DNA of 41,795 nucleotides from CAMAUF01 sp046152925 (GCA_046152925.1 JBJXFX010000050.1:1-41795); one strand, 5' to 3'. Shown: positions 7,627 through 16,197, numbered from the stretch's first letter. A program made the numbers and translations. Notes: generated from the sequence alone by a model not told the origin.

Positions 7627-8637
7627 CTATTTCGGCTTCACGAACTCAGCCGCAGCCCAGCCGGCCCATTTCGTCCCGTCGGGCTTGTTCGCCTGGATTT
7701 GGACCCAGGTGACGCCGTCCTGCACGACGGGCGGCGTGTATTCGATAACGAGCAGCGCCGACCCGTCCGGCAGGCAGGTGACTACCTTGGCCCGCGTGCT
7801 CGACGTCTCGCGTACATTCAGGCAATCGCCGCCAGCGGCGACCACCCCGTCGTACTCCTTCCGCGTCGACTTCACCGTCTCGAAGTTCGACCACTTCCGC
7901 GCCGCCGGGTCGTAGGTCGTGATCCGCGATCCGACCCGCTCAAGGTCGCCAAGCAAGAACTGGGCTGAGCCGTCGTACAGCCGCGTCCCGGTCCACTTCG
8001 GCCCGGCGAGGGTGATCTGGGCCATCACCGCCAGGTCGCGCGCCGCGGATGAGAGCACGATTCGGCGGCAGTTTTCGCACTCCTGCCGGAAGGGGACGCC
8101 GATCGCCCGCAGGGTGAATGGCCCGGCGATCCCATACTGGCGGGCGAACGACGCCGCGAGCTGCTCAACGAAGATGACGCTCGCCTCGCTCGCGAAGCGG
8201 CCATAGATGACGACCTGCACCTTCGTGCCCTTCGCCTTGCCTTCGCAGGCGAGCTGCTCGACCGTCGGGATCCCCTGCGCTGGCGGCGGCGGGTCCGGGC
8301 AGGTGAACGTCACGCCTTCGAACAGCTTGGCGGCCGCCGGCCAGTCTTGCTTGTTAAACGCGTCCGCGAGGGCGAAGGCGTAGTCGCAGACCTGTCCCAC
8401 ATCGGGGCATGCCGTCACGTCTCCCGGCGGTGGGCTCGGTGTCCGCGTCACCGCGGCCGAAGGCGACGCTGTGGACGCGGTCGCTGTCGATGCCGTCCCG
8501 CTTGGCGTGGCGGCTGGCGGCGTGCTTGTTGCCGTCGGCACGGTGGGCGAAGGGGCGTCGTCGCCACCGCACGCAGCGAAAGCGGCGGCGACGAGGGCGA
8601 CGGCGGCTGCAACGAGGGCTTTCCGTGTGCCAATCAT
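7627..8637 (-). CDS. Lipoprotein with C-terminal SH3-like domain
   Basis: A 336-residue exported lipoprotein. The ATG at 8637 gives a classic signal (MIGTRK, hydrophobic Ala/Val core) ending in the lipobox AFAAC with Cys23, followed by GGDD. A Thr/Ala/Ser/Pro linker runs to about residue 70. A Cys-containing globular domain follows (TACPDVGQVCDYAFALADAF). The C-terminal 70 residues have the bacterial SH3 pattern: GGDCLNVRETSSTRAKVV, then WVQIQANKPDGTKWAGWAAAEFVK. SH3 modules of this type usually bind peptidoglycan or another cell-surface ligand. A longer frame upstream lacks signal-peptide character. It is transcribed divergently from the large regulator at 8756. Confidence 0.85.
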   Translation of the reverse strand: MIGTRKALVAAAVALVAAAFAACGGDDAPSPTVPTATSTPPAATPSGTASTATASTASPSAAVTRTPSPPPGDVTACPDVGQVCDYAFALADAFNKQDWPAAAKLFEGVTFTCPDPPPPAQGIPTVEQLACEGKAKGTKVQVVIYGRFASEASVIFVEQLAASFARQYGIAGPFTLRAIGVPFRQECENCRRIVLSSAARDLAVMAQITLAGPKWTGTRLYDGSAQFLLGDLERVGSRITTYDPAARKWSNFETVKSTRKEYDGVVAAGGDCLNVRETSSTRAKVVTCLPDGSALLVIEYTPPVVQDGVTWVQIQANKPDGTKWAGWAAAEFVKPK

Positions 8638-8644
8638 GCAATCG

Positions 8645-8650
8645 AGGCTA
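8645..8650 (-). promoter_or_regulatory. Candidate leaderless -10 element for the SH3 lipoprotein
   Basis: TAGCCT on the minus strand, 7 nt before the ATG at 8637. No Shine-Dalgarno sequence precedes the start codon. Confidence 0.4.
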
Positions 8651-8755
8651 ACAGAGGCCGGGAGCCTTGGCCCCCACCTTTCTCTGGAGGACCCACTCGG
8701 GCGAAAGGCCCACGCAACCATTCTTGGACGATCATCCAGTAAACTACGTCATGAC

Positions 8756-11326
8756 GTGTACATCCCGGCCGACGCCCGCGACCGGATCCTTGCCCTTCGA
8801 GCGCGCCGCGGCCTCTCGCAAGCCGGCCTCGCGCGGCGGCTTGGCGTGCCCGTCGCACTCGTCAGCCGTTGGGAGCGCGGCGCCGCCCGGCCCACCGCCC
8901 GGCAGGCAAAAGCGCTCGCCGCCCTCGAAGGCGACGCCGCCGGCCGCCCCGCCCCCGAAGCCCCACCGATGACCTCCTTCCTCGGCCGCGACGAGGATCT
9001 GGAAGGCCTCGCAAGCCTGCTTGACACGCACCGGCTCGTGACCGTGGCCGGCCCCGGTGGCGCAGGAAAGACGAGACTCGTGCAAGAGCTCACTCGCCGG
9101 TGCCCGGAGCGATGGGGTGACGTCTGGAGCGTTGCCCTTGCCCCGCTGGCGGAGCCGGCCGACGTCTTCCTGGCCGTCGCCTTGGCGGCGGGCGTTGCCC
9201 ACGGGGCCGCCGCGTCGCAGCTTGGCGGCTTGGCCGCGCGCGTCCGCGGGCCTGTGCTCCTCGTGTTGGATAACTGCGAACACCTCGTCGAGCCTGCCGC
9301 CTCCTTGGTCGCCGGGCTCCTCGCCGCCGCCCCCGCCCTCCGCGTGATCGCGACAAGCCGCGAAACGCTCAGAGTCGAAGGCGAGCGCGTCTGGCGCATC
9401 GCGCCGCTCGGCACTCCTTCACAGGACGCGACGGTGGAAGAGATCGCCGCCGCGCCGTCGGTCCAGCTCTTCCTCGACCGCGCTCGGGCCCGCCGCCCCT
9501 CGCTCGGGTGGGACGGCCCGCTCGCGTCGGACGTTGGCACGATTTGCCGCGCCTCCGACGGTCTCCCCCTGGCCATCGAGCTGGCTGCGGCAATGACCGC
9601 GGGACTTTCGGTCCACGAGCTCGCGCGGCGGCTGACCGACGGGTCTTCCGGGCTTTCGGAGGGCGCCCGCTCGCTTCCCGAACGCCAGCGGACGATGCAT
9701 GCCACCGTCGCCTGGAGCTACGCGCTGCTCTCGCCCGCCGAGCAGGCGGCGCTCGACCGGTTGTCAGTCTTCGCTGGGGGCTTCGAGATCGACGCAGCCG
9801 AGGCGGTCTGTGACCTCCCGGAAACGCCCGCGTTGGTCGCCTCGTTGGTCGAAAAGTCGCTCCTCACCTTCCAAGAACGCGACGGGATCGGCCGCTACGG
9901 CATGCTGGAGTCGATCCGCCAGTTCGCCGGCGGCCGTCTCTCCGGACGTCCAGACGCCGCGACGGCTCCGGAACGGATGGCCCACTTCTTCCGGAGCCTC
10001 GCAGCAGCCCACGCGGCCGGGACAGGCAACATCGAGCGCCGTCTCCACCGTGACCTGCCGAACTTCCTGCTCGCGCTCGATTGGGCCCTCGCCCACGAGC
10101 CAGGCGAGGCCCTCATTGGGCTGGTCCGTCCCACCACGGGATTCTGGGCAGCCTACGGCCACGCCGGGGCCGGGTTGGCATGGTTCGACCGTGCCCTTTC
10201 GTCCGAGAGCCTCCCCGATGCGACGAGGGCGGTCGTCCTGAACGCCGCCACGGCGAACGCCGCCTTTGCCGGCGAGCCCCGGCGGGCGCTCGCCTACGCC
10301 ACCGCCGCCGCCGAGGCCGCCCGGCGCGCCGCGGACTCCGCAGCTTTGGTGAGCGCGCTCTTTTACCAGGGGCTCGCCCACGAACGCTTGGGCGACTTCG
10401 CCGAGGCATTCGTCCCACTGGAGGCGGCGCTGGAGGTAGCGCCAGCGTCCGCGCGGGCCTCCCCGCTGCTGGAGCTCGCCTGGTGCCGTTCGGCGGTTGG
10501 CGACCTTGCGGGTGCGCGGGCGCTGATTGCCCAGGTTTCGCCCGGCGGGGCGAGCGAAAACCCGCGCTTGGCGGCGGCAGCGGACCTCTATCTCGGCGAC
10601 ACGTATGTGGCCGAGGGCGACCTCGCCACCGCCATGGCCTGCTACGACCGCAGCCTCGCACGCCTGCAGGCGGTCGGGGGCGGCTACGAGATCGCGGCGA
10701 TTGAGGGTCGCTTCGGCGTTATCACGTCGGAGCTGGGCGCGTTCGCCGAGGCGCTTGGGCACTTCGCCCGTGCCTGGCCCGTGGTCCGCCCGGCTTGGGG
10801 CAACCACTACGTCCATTGGATCTACACCATCTCGCTCGTCCCCCTCGCGGCCGCGACGGCCCCGGAGCAGGCTGCCCTCCTCCACGGTGCTAGCGAAGCG
10901 ACGCGAGGCCTTGGCAACACCGTCTTGCCCTACTGGCAAGCCTTCTACGACAACGCCATCGCCCGCGCCAAGCGCGCGGCCGGCGAGCAGCGATTCGCGG
11001 CGCTCGCCCGCGAAGGAGAACGCCTCACCCTGATCGAGGCTGTCGACGGCGCACTCTCCGCCATCGAGGCTGCGCTTTCTCACCCCGCCGCAGCCGGCGC
11101 ACCGTTCGGCGCGGGACTCAGTGAACGTGAGTCCGGCGTCCTCCAGTTCGTCGCCTCCGGTGCGAGCAACAAGGAGATCGCCAGCGCGCTCGCCATTAGC
11201 CCCAGGACCGTCGAACGTCACCTCGCGAACATCTACGCCAAGATCGATGCTCGCGGACGGGCAGACGCCATCGCCTGGGCCGCCGCCCACCGCGACCAGC
11301 CGTCCGGTCACCCCAAGAATGGGTGA
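8756..11326 (+). CDS. XRE - NB-ARC - helical repeat - LuxR transcriptional regulator
   Basis: An 856-residue cytosolic regulator with a DNA-binding domain at each end. Residues 8-58 are an XRE-type helix-turn-helix (LSQAGLARRLGVPVALVSRWERG). An NB-ARC/AP-ATPase follows, with Walker A GPGGAGKT at 99-106, Walker B LLVLDNCEH, sensor ATSRE and GLPLAIELAAA. The middle is Ala-rich helical, TPR-like. The last 65 residues are a LuxR helix-turn-helix (LSERESGVLQFVASGASNKEIASALAISPRTVERHLANIYAKI). The family couples an unknown signal, sensed by the repeats, to ATP-dependent assembly and transcription. The GTG at 8756 is the first plausible start, 12 codons before the HTH; TAAACT at 8740-8745 may be its -10. 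Likely targets include the divergent lipoprotein gene or itself, but this is inference. Confidence 0.88.
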   Translation: MYIPADARDRILALRARRGLSQAGLARRLGVPVALVSRWERGAARPTARQAKALAALEGDAAGRPAPEAPPMTSFLGRDEDLEGLASLLDTHRLVTVAGPGGAGKTRLVQELTRRCPERWGDVWSVALAPLAEPADVFLAVALAAGVAHGAAASQLGGLAARVRGPVLLVLDNCEHLVEPAASLVAGLLAAAPALRVIATSRETLRVEGERVWRIAPLGTPSQDATVEEIAAAPSVQLFLDRARARRPSLGWDGPLASDVGTICRASDGLPLAIELAAAMTAGLSVHELARRLTDGSSGLSEGARSLPERQRTMHATVAWSYALLSPAEQAALDRLSVFAGGFEIDAAEAVCDLPETPALVASLVEKSLLTFQERDGIGRYGMLESIRQFAGGRLSGRPDAATAPERMAHFFRSLAAAHAAGTGNIERRLHRDLPNFLLALDWALAHEPGEALIGLVRPTTGFWAAYGHAGAGLAWFDRALSSESLPDATRAVVLNAATANAAFAGEPRRALAYATAAAEAARRAADSAALVSALFYQGLAHERLGDFAEAFVPLEAALEVAPASARASPLLELAWCRSAVGDLAGARALIAQVSPGGASENPRLAAAADLYLGDTYVAEGDLATAMACYDRSLARLQAVGGGYEIAAIEGRFGVITSELGAFAEALGHFARAWPVVRPAWGNHYVHWIYTISLVPLAAATAPEQAALLHGASEATRGLGNTVLPYWQAFYDNAIARAKRAAGEQRFAALAREGERLTLIEAVDGALSAIEAALSHPAAAGAPFGAGLSERESGVLQFVASGASNKEIASALAISPRTVERHLANIYAKIDARGRADAIAWAAAHRDQPSGHPKNG

Positions 11327-11436
11327 TCTCCGCCACCAGAATCCGCCGGCTACACATGTGCAGTGCCTGCCCATCCCGTAGGCTGGGTGGCGCCGCCGGT
11401 TGCCGGGGAGAGGTCTTTCGGCTTCCGGCGCGCGCC

Positions 11437-12324
11437 TTACCGGGTGAGCTCGTCCGCTTTCACCTCGATTTGGAAGAACCGCTGCACTGCCCGCCCCCCT
11501 TCGCCCGCCCCCGGCGCCTGGATGAGAATGAGGTAATCCGCGTTTCGGACCTCGAAGGCCACCGGGATCGTGTGCCGTTCGAGTGTCTCTTCGACCCGGA
11601 TGGCGTCGTCACGGAATGCCTTGCCGGGTGAGTAGCGGCAGGCCTGCGCCGTTGTGCACCCGGCGGGGCGGTCGAAGAGCTGGACGCCCGCAACCCGGCG
11701 CGGCGCGTCCGGGTCGCGCAGGTTGCCCCAGGTCACGCTCCCTCTGAACCCGGCGGCAAACGTCACCTTCGGGAAATACTCCGCGCGCCCCCAAAACTGG
11801 CCCCCGACCACCGTCGCCCCGCCTTCGAGCTGGCCGGTTGTGGTCGTCCCGTTGTCACCCTTCACTTCGACTTCGATGAACGTCTCCGCCGGCAGCGGGA
11901 TGCTCACCACATGCGCCAGGCTGCGGCCCGCGCTCGCCTGAGGTTCGACGCCCGGCGTCTCGCCCGGCTTGCCCACGACGCGGACCATGGCCGTCGTCGG
12001 CACGTTCGTCTCGAGCCGCACCGTGACGACGCCAGCCCCGCTGTGCTCCCGGATCAGCCAGTTAATCACCGGCGGCCGGTCGGCAGGCGTCGGCGTCCGC
12101 GTTGGTGTCGCCGTCAGCGTCCCGGTCGGCGTCGCCGTGTTCGTCGGGCGGACTGTCGGCGTCCGAGGCGCAGCGGCCGTCGCGAGCACCGTCCCGGGGA
12201 GCGTCGCCGAGCGCGTCGGCGCGGGCGAGGCCGGCTCCGCATCGTCGTCGCCGCCGCACCCGGCGAGGCCAACCACCGCGAGGAGCACCCCAACCACGAC
12301 GGCGAGAGACCAGCGTCGTCGCAT
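11437..12324 (-). CDS. Exported lipoprotein, Thr/Pro-rich linker
   Basis: A 295-residue lipoprotein. MRRRW and a Val/Leu core lead to the lipobox GLAGC with Cys23, then GGDDDAEP. Residues 30-85 are a low-complexity TPT/ATP linker that probably spans the cell wall. The remaining about 210 residues look beta-rich (VVTVRLETNVPTTAMVRVVG, FIEVEVKGDNGTTTTGQLEG), with a pair of Cys (CTTAQAC) that may form a disulfide. I do not recognise the domain. The start codon overlaps the stop of SDR 2 by one base (TGATG), so the two are translationally coupled. Confidence 0.8.
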   Translation of the reverse strand: MRRRWSLAVVVGVLLAVVGLAGCGGDDDAEPASPAPTRSATLPGTVLATAAAPRTPTVRPTNTATPTGTLTATPTRTPTPADRPPVINWLIREHSGAGVVTVRLETNVPTTAMVRVVGKPGETPGVEPQASAGRSLAHVVSIPLPAETFIEVEVKGDNGTTTTGQLEGGATVVGGQFWGRAEYFPKVTFAAGFRGSVTWGNLRDPDAPRRVAGVQLFDRPAGCTTAQACRYSPGKAFRDDAIRVEETLERHTIPVAFEVRNADYLILIQAPGAGEGGRAVQRFFQIEVKADELTR

Positions 12325-13109
12325 CAGGCGACCCCGAAGGCGGGGAAGAGCTCCGGGTACTTCTTCAGGCTCTGGCCCCCATCGATGTACAACGTTTGCC
12401 CCGTCATCAGGCTCGATTCATCGGCCCCGAGATAGACGGCGAGGCGCGCGACATCCTCCGGCTCCCCGGCGCGGCCCATCGGCGAGTTCTCGATGAACCC
12501 CTGGTAGACGGTCTCCATGTTGCGGAAGCCCTGCGTCGCCGGCGTGTGGATCAGGCCAGGGCCAATCGCGTTCACCCGGATCCCGTGCCGTCCGAGTTCC
12601 AACGCGCCCACCTTCGTCAACATCGCGACGCCGGCCTTCGCCGGGCAATAGGCCGCGAAGCCCTCCGTCGCCTGGATCGCGTTGAGGCTCGCGATGTTGA
12701 TGATCGAACCGCCGTGCCCGGCCTCAATCAGGTGTTTCGCCTCGTGCTTGATGCAGAGGAACGTCCCGGTCAGGCAGATGTCGACGACGCGCTTGAAGTC
12801 CTCGAGTGCGTAGTCTTGGATGGGCGCGAAGCCACCGACGCCCGCGTTGTTGAACGCGATGTCCAGCCGCCCGAAGCGCCGCACCGTGTTCGCGACCATC
12901 TTGGCGACAGCCTCCTCGTCGCGGATGTCGACGGCCATGCCGTCGACCTGGTTGTGGCCGAGCTCGCTCGCGAGCGCCGCGATCCCGTCCGCATTCAGGT
13001 CGCCGATGTAAACCCGCGCCCCTTCGGCGACGAACTGCCGCGCCGTCTCCTTGCCGATCCCCGATGCCCCGCCTGTCACGATCGCGACCTTGCCGTCCAG
13101 CTTGCCCAT
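12324..13109 (-). CDS. Short-chain dehydrogenase/reductase (SDR 2)
   Basis: A classical SDR of 261 residues. TGGASGIG is at residues 12-19, D37 of IGDLN suggests NAD preference, NNAG is at 87-90, and the catalytic residues are S141, Y154 and K158 in YCPAK. The C-terminal half contains the usual NAIGPGLIHTP loop and GQTLYIDGG end. GGAGGTGAG upstream of the ATG at 13109 supports the start. Overlap with a lipoprotein gene downstream is unusual for an SDR and links the two in one operon. The substrate is unknown. Confidence 0.92.
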   Translation of the reverse strand: MGKLDGKVAIVTGGASGIGKETARQFVAEGARVYIGDLNADGIAALASELGHNQVDGMAVDIRDEEAVAKMVANTVRRFGRLDIAFNNAGVGGFAPIQDYALEDFKRVVDICLTGTFLCIKHEAKHLIEAGHGGSIINIASLNAIQATEGFAAYCPAKAGVAMLTKVGALELGRHGIRVNAIGPGLIHTPATQGFRNMETVYQGFIENSPMGRAGEPEDVARLAVYLGADESSLMTGQTLYIDGGQSLKKYPELFPAFGVA

Positions 13110-13204
13110 GTCTCACCTCCAGCTTGCTGCCTGATTGTCCGGCGGGGCCGACCGATCCGCCAGTCTGAGCCAGACGACCGCTAGGAATCCTCATCCAAGA
13201 GGAC

Positions 13205-13210
13205 TAGTCT
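13205..13210 (+). promoter_or_regulatory. Candidate leaderless -10 element for the DUF4389 gene
   Basis: TAGTCT, then 6 nt, then the ATG at 13217. No Shine-Dalgarno sequence is present. Confidence 0.45.
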
Positions 13211-13216
13211 GCGTCT

Positions 13217-13858
13217 ATGCAAACCGGAATCACGCCCTACCCCGTCAACTTCGATGTCCCCTACCCGGAGGGCCCGCGCGATCGCAAGACGGTCGGCCTC
13301 CGGATTTTCTGGGTGATCCCCATTGCGATCGTGCTCGGCTTCGTGAGCGGTGGTGGTGGCGCAGGCGACCAAGCCGGGGATGCCGGGTTGGCGTTCGGCA
13401 TCGGCGCTGGCGGCATCGTCACCTTCGGCGTGTTGCTCATGATCGTCTTCCGCCAGAAGTACCCGAAGTGGTGGTGGGATTGGAACCTGCAGCTCACGCG
13501 CTTCTCGAATCGCGTCACCTCCTACGCATTGCTCCTTCGCGACGAATACCCGGCCACCGACGACGACCAAGCCGTCCGCTTCGAAATGCCCTACCCCGAC
13601 GTGCCGACTGAGTTGAACCGCTGGCTGCCGCTGGTGAAGTGGTTCCTCGCGATCCCGCACTACATCGTGCTGATCTTCCTCTTCATCGGCGTGATCGTCG
13701 TCACGATCATCTCCTGGTTCGCGATCCTCTTCACTGGCCAACACCCGCGCGGCCTCCACGGCTACACCGTCGGCGTCATGCGCTGGGGCAACCGGGTCAC
13801 GGGTTACGCCTTCCTCCTCGTCACGGATCAGTACCCACCCTTCCGCCTGCAGGCGTAG
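13217..13858 (+). CDS. DUF4389-type membrane protein
   Basis: A 213-residue integral membrane protein. It has a hydrophobic segment at about residues 32-48 (RIFWVIPIAIVLGF), a second at about 58-76 (GIGAGGIVTFGVLLMIVF) and a long one at about 142-170 (IPHYIVLIFLFIGVIVVTII). The half-repeats NRVTSYALLLRDEYP and NRVTGYAFLLVTDQYPPF show the internal duplication typical of DUF4389, as does the repeated VPYPEG/MPYPDV motif. The function is unknown. The last codons have a diverged copy 202 bp further on, see 14060-14095. The stop codon opens a purine-rich repeat. Confidence 0.85.
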   Translation: MQTGITPYPVNFDVPYPEGPRDRKTVGLRIFWVIPIAIVLGFVSGGGGAGDQAGDAGLAFGIGAGGIVTFGVLLMIVFRQKYPKWWWDWNLQLTRFSNRVTSYALLLRDEYPATDDDQAVRFEMPYPDVPTELNRWLPLVKWFLAIPHYIVLIFLFIGVIVVTIISWFAILFTGQHPRGLHGYTVGVMRWGNRVTGYAFLLVTDQYPPFRLQA

Positions 13859-14059
13859 AAGAGAGAAGAGAAAAGAGGAAAGGGCAAAGACGAAAGAGGA
13901 ACGTCGCGCGGCCAAGGCCCGGGCCTGCGGGCCGCTCTGCCAGCCACCCTCTCCCCGTTCGGGGGAGAGGGAAGAGAGAGGGGGCCGTCTACGCAGTCCG
14001 CCAGCCCCGGCGGTCGATCGGCGGCGCTTTCCTCTTTCCCCTTTGACCTTTCCTCTTTG
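13859..14059. repeat. Repeat element copy A: purine end, hairpin, pyrimidine end
   Basis: Directly after the DUF4389 stop codon comes a G/A-only tract (AAGAGGAAAGGGCAAAG within it). A hairpin of ACCCTCTCCCC and GGGGGAGAGGG around GTTC follows at about 13945-13970, then GGGGCCGTCTACGCAGTCCGCCAGCCC, and the copy ends in a pyrimidine tract (TTTCCTCTTTCCCCTTTG). The outer purine and pyrimidine ends are imperfect inverted repeats, so the whole resembles a small non-autonomous element. It has the same order of parts as copy B. No coding potential is seen. Confidence 0.7.
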
Positions 14060-14095
14060 AACGACCAATACCCGCCGTTCAGGCTCCAGCAGTAG
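14060..14095 (+). pseudogene. Remnant of a second DUF4389 gene, last 11 codons
   Basis: This reads NDQYPPFRLQQ and a stop, matching TDQYPPFRLQA at the end of the intact gene. Most of the 11 differences in 36 bases are at third positions or are conservative. That suggests a former paralogue that evolved under selection and was then lost, rather than a recent copy. Upstream of it lies repeat copy A with no further homology that I can see. Confidence 0.5.
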
Positions 14096-14281
14096 AGCGT
14101 AGGGGAAAGAGGAAGGGTCCAAGAGGAAGCGGTCGTGGCCGACGAGTCGCATCGCGTGTCGAGTGGTTGGACCCTCTCCCCGCATGGGGGAGAGTGCAGG
14201 GTGAGGGGGCGACCCACGCAGTCCGCCAGCCCAGGTCGCGGTGCCCGTGCTTTCCTCTTTCCCCTTTGACCGTTCCTCCGT
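14096..14281. repeat. Repeat element copy B
   Basis: It starts right after the stop of the DUF4389 remnant with a purine tract (GGGGAAAGAGGAAGGG). It contains the hairpin ACCCTCTCCCC / GGGGGAGAG around GCAT at about 14170-14195, then GACCCACGCAGTCCGCCAGCCC, and ends in TTTCCTCTTTCCCCTTTGACC just before the stop codon of SDR 3 on the minus strand. Internal parts align with copy A over most of its length. Read on the minus strand, its right end is a purine tract that begins at the SDR 3 stop. Confidence 0.7.
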
Positions 14282-15196
14282 CTATTGCAACCCCTTCTCG
14301 CGTCGCATCTGCTCTACGACCGGCATCGCGTCCGCCGTCATCCGGTCGATCGCGGCCAACACCTGCTCGCCCGACATCGTCCGGAGCATCTCCTTGACGC
14401 CGTCGCGCATGCTCGGCAATCCCGTCTGCATCCCCCAGCCACCGGCGTCGACCAGGCCGCCGTCCATGATGTTATAGGTGCCCGTGACGTACTCCGCCTC
14501 GTCGCTCGCCAGCCAACAGCAGAGGCTGCCGATGTCGACCGGCTGGCCAACGCGGCCCATCGGGATGAACCGCTCGTTCGCCGCCCGGATGTCGCCCTCG
14601 CCGATCGACCCCGAGGCGAGCGGCGTGTCGATAAACCCCGGCGCCACGGAGTTCACCGTAATCCGGAAGGGCGAAAGCTCCTGCGCCCAACACCGCGCCA
14701 TCATCCGCACGGCGGCCTTCGAGCCGCAGTAGGCCCAGGCGCCCGGCTCTGGCCGTTCGCCCGCGATCGACGAAATGACGATGATCCGGCCGCCCTTCCC
14801 CTGCCGCACCATCCCTCGCCCGGCGGCCTGGACCGTCAGGAAGACGCCCTTCGTGTTCACGTCGAACTGCGTGTCGTAGTCCTCTTCCGACATCGTGAGG
14901 ACCGACGTCCCGCGCCCGATGCCGGCGTTCGCGACCGCGATGTGGATCCCGCCCAACTCGCCGATCGCACGCGAGACTTGGTCGTCGAGCGCCGCCCTGT
15001 CGCGGACATCGGCCTGCTGCGCGTTGGCCCGTCGTCCGAGCGCGCGGACCATCGCTGCCGTCTCCTCGGCGCGCGCAAGGACGACATCGGAGCACGAGAG
15101 GTCGGCCCCCGCTCTGGCAAAGGCGAGCGCGATGCCTCGCCCGATGCCGCTGCCGGCCCCCGTGACGAGCGCAACTTTTCCTGAGAGGTCGAGCAT
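14282..15196 (-). CDS. Short-chain dehydrogenase/reductase with C-terminal extension (SDR 3)
   Basis: An SDR of 304 residues, about 45 longer than a typical classical SDR. TGAGSGIG is at residues 12-19, NAG at 90-92, serines 142-143, Y156 and K160 in YCGSK. After the usual YNIMDGG end there is an extra tail of about 55 residues (WGMQTGLPSMRDGVKEMLRT... VVEQMRREKGLQ) rich in Met and charged residues and probably helical. The tail may form a lid or an oligomer contact. AGGAG lies upstream of the ATG at 15196. The substrate is unknown. Confidence 0.9.
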   Translation of the reverse strand: MLDLSGKVALVTGAGSGIGRGIALAFARAGADLSCSDVVLARAEETAAMVRALGRRANAQQADVRDRAALDDQVSRAIGELGGIHIAVANAGIGRGTSVLTMSEEDYDTQFDVNTKGVFLTVQAAGRGMVRQGKGGRIIVISSIAGERPEPGAWAYCGSKAAVRMMARCWAQELSPFRITVNSVAPGFIDTPLASGSIGEGDIRAANERFIPMGRVGQPVDIGSLCCWLASDEAEYVTGTYNIMDGGLVDAGGWGMQTGLPSMRDGVKEMLRTMSGEQVLAAIDRMTADAMPVVEQMRREKGLQ

Positions 15197-15231
15197 GAGG
15201 TGCGGCTCCTAGCGGTAGGTGGCCGCCGAGC

Positions 15232-15444
15232 TTACGCCAGCACGCCGTTCCCTTCGAGCAACGTCTTCAGCTGCGCCAGCGATTCCACCGGCCGCGGCCC
15301 CAGCGAATCCAACGCGTCGACAACGTCGTCGTCGGCCCCTTCACGATACGCAAGCTCGACCAGGTCGCTGCGCTCGGGGCGCTGGCCACCCTCAAACAAT
15401 GGCCCAACAAGGGCTTCGACGGCAGACCAGGCAGCTTTCGCCAT
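15232..15444 (-). CDS. Small DUF2795-like protein
   Basis: A 70-residue acidic helical protein. The ATG at 15444 follows AAGGAGCG. The pattern FEGGQRPERSDLVELAYREGADDDVVDALDSL resembles DUF2795 proteins (LxGxxFPxxxxxLxxxAxxxGADxxVLxxLxxLP), small actinobacterial and chloroflexotal proteins of unknown function. It lies 43 nt downstream of nuoB on the same strand and may share its transcript. Confidence 0.65.
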   Translation of the reverse strand: MAKAAWSAVEALVGPLFEGGQRPERSDLVELAYREGADDDVVDALDSLGPRPVESLAQLKTLLEGNGVLA

Positions 15445-15487
15445 GGATGGCGCTCCTTGGAGACAGGTTTCGGGGCGGAGCCAGGCG

Positions 15488-16150
15488 CTAGACGCGGAAC
15501 GCGCCGCCAGCCGGCGGCTTGTCGTAGTCGATGAACGGGGGCCACAGCGACTCCAGTTCCTTGCGGATCGGGTCGCCGTCCGGCAGGTAGCGGTGGAACT
15601 GGGGCTCCACGTCCTTGCGCTTCCAGCCCTTCGCGATTGTGTCCTGCTTGATCTTGTCCTGCAGGAGCATGATCCCGGTGAGCAGCGACTCCGGCCGCGG
15701 CGGGCAGCCCGGCACGTAGACATCGACCGGCACGAGCGTGTTCACGCCCGGCGTCACGCTATAGGCGTAGGCGAACGGCCCGCCCATGATCGCGCAGCCG
15801 CCCATCGCCAGCGCCCACTTCGGCTCCGGCATCTGAAGCCAGACGCGGCGCACCGCCGGCGCCATCTTCCAGGTCACCGTCCCCGGGACGATCAGGAGGT
15901 CCGCCTGGCGCGGCGAGGCCCGGAAGATCTCGGCGCCGAAACGCGCCAGGTCATACCGCGGCATCGCGACGGCGATCATCTCCATCGCGCAGCAGGCCAA
16001 CCCGAACATCGCCGGCCAAAGCGACGACCGCCGCGCCCAGTTCAGCACCTGGTCGACGCTCGTCACCAGGATGTTCTGCTGGAGCTCGTCCTCAATATTG
16101 ATCTGGTCGAGGACCGGAAGCGGTTGGTAGACCTTGTTCGCCTGTGCCAT
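15488..16150 (-). CDS. nuoB: NADH-quinone oxidoreductase subunit B
   Basis: A 220-residue protein of the PSST/NuoB family, which holds iron-sulfur cluster N2, the last electron carrier before quinone in complex I. The four cluster ligands are visible: C53 and C54 in LACCAME, C119 in MGGCAI and C149 in VPGCPPRPE. VPGTVTWKMAP near residue 88 is also conserved. It has N- and C-terminal extensions beyond the core. No other nuo gene is adjacent on either side, which is unusual because nuoB normally lies between nuoA and nuoC. It may serve a complex I encoded elsewhere or a related oxidoreductase. TAGGCT lies 9 nt before the ATG. Confidence 0.94.
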   Translation of the reverse strand: MAQANKVYQPLPVLDQINIEDELQQNILVTSVDQVLNWARRSSLWPAMFGLACCAMEMIAVAMPRYDLARFGAEIFRASPRQADLLIVPGTVTWKMAPAVRRVWLQMPEPKWALAMGGCAIMGGPFAYAYSVTPGVNTLVPVDVYVPGCPPRPESLLTGIMLLQDKIKQDTIAKGWKRKDVEPQFHRYLPDGDPIRKELESLWPPFIDYDKPPAGGAFRV

Positions 16151-16197
16151 CGTTCGTGCAGCCTATCACAAACTCCCGGCCCGGGCCGCCGGGCGCT

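Noticed and set aside
13945..14195. CRISPR-like repeats in the 14-kb block
   Set aside because: Only two long diverged copies with no regular short repeat/spacer pattern and no cas genes.
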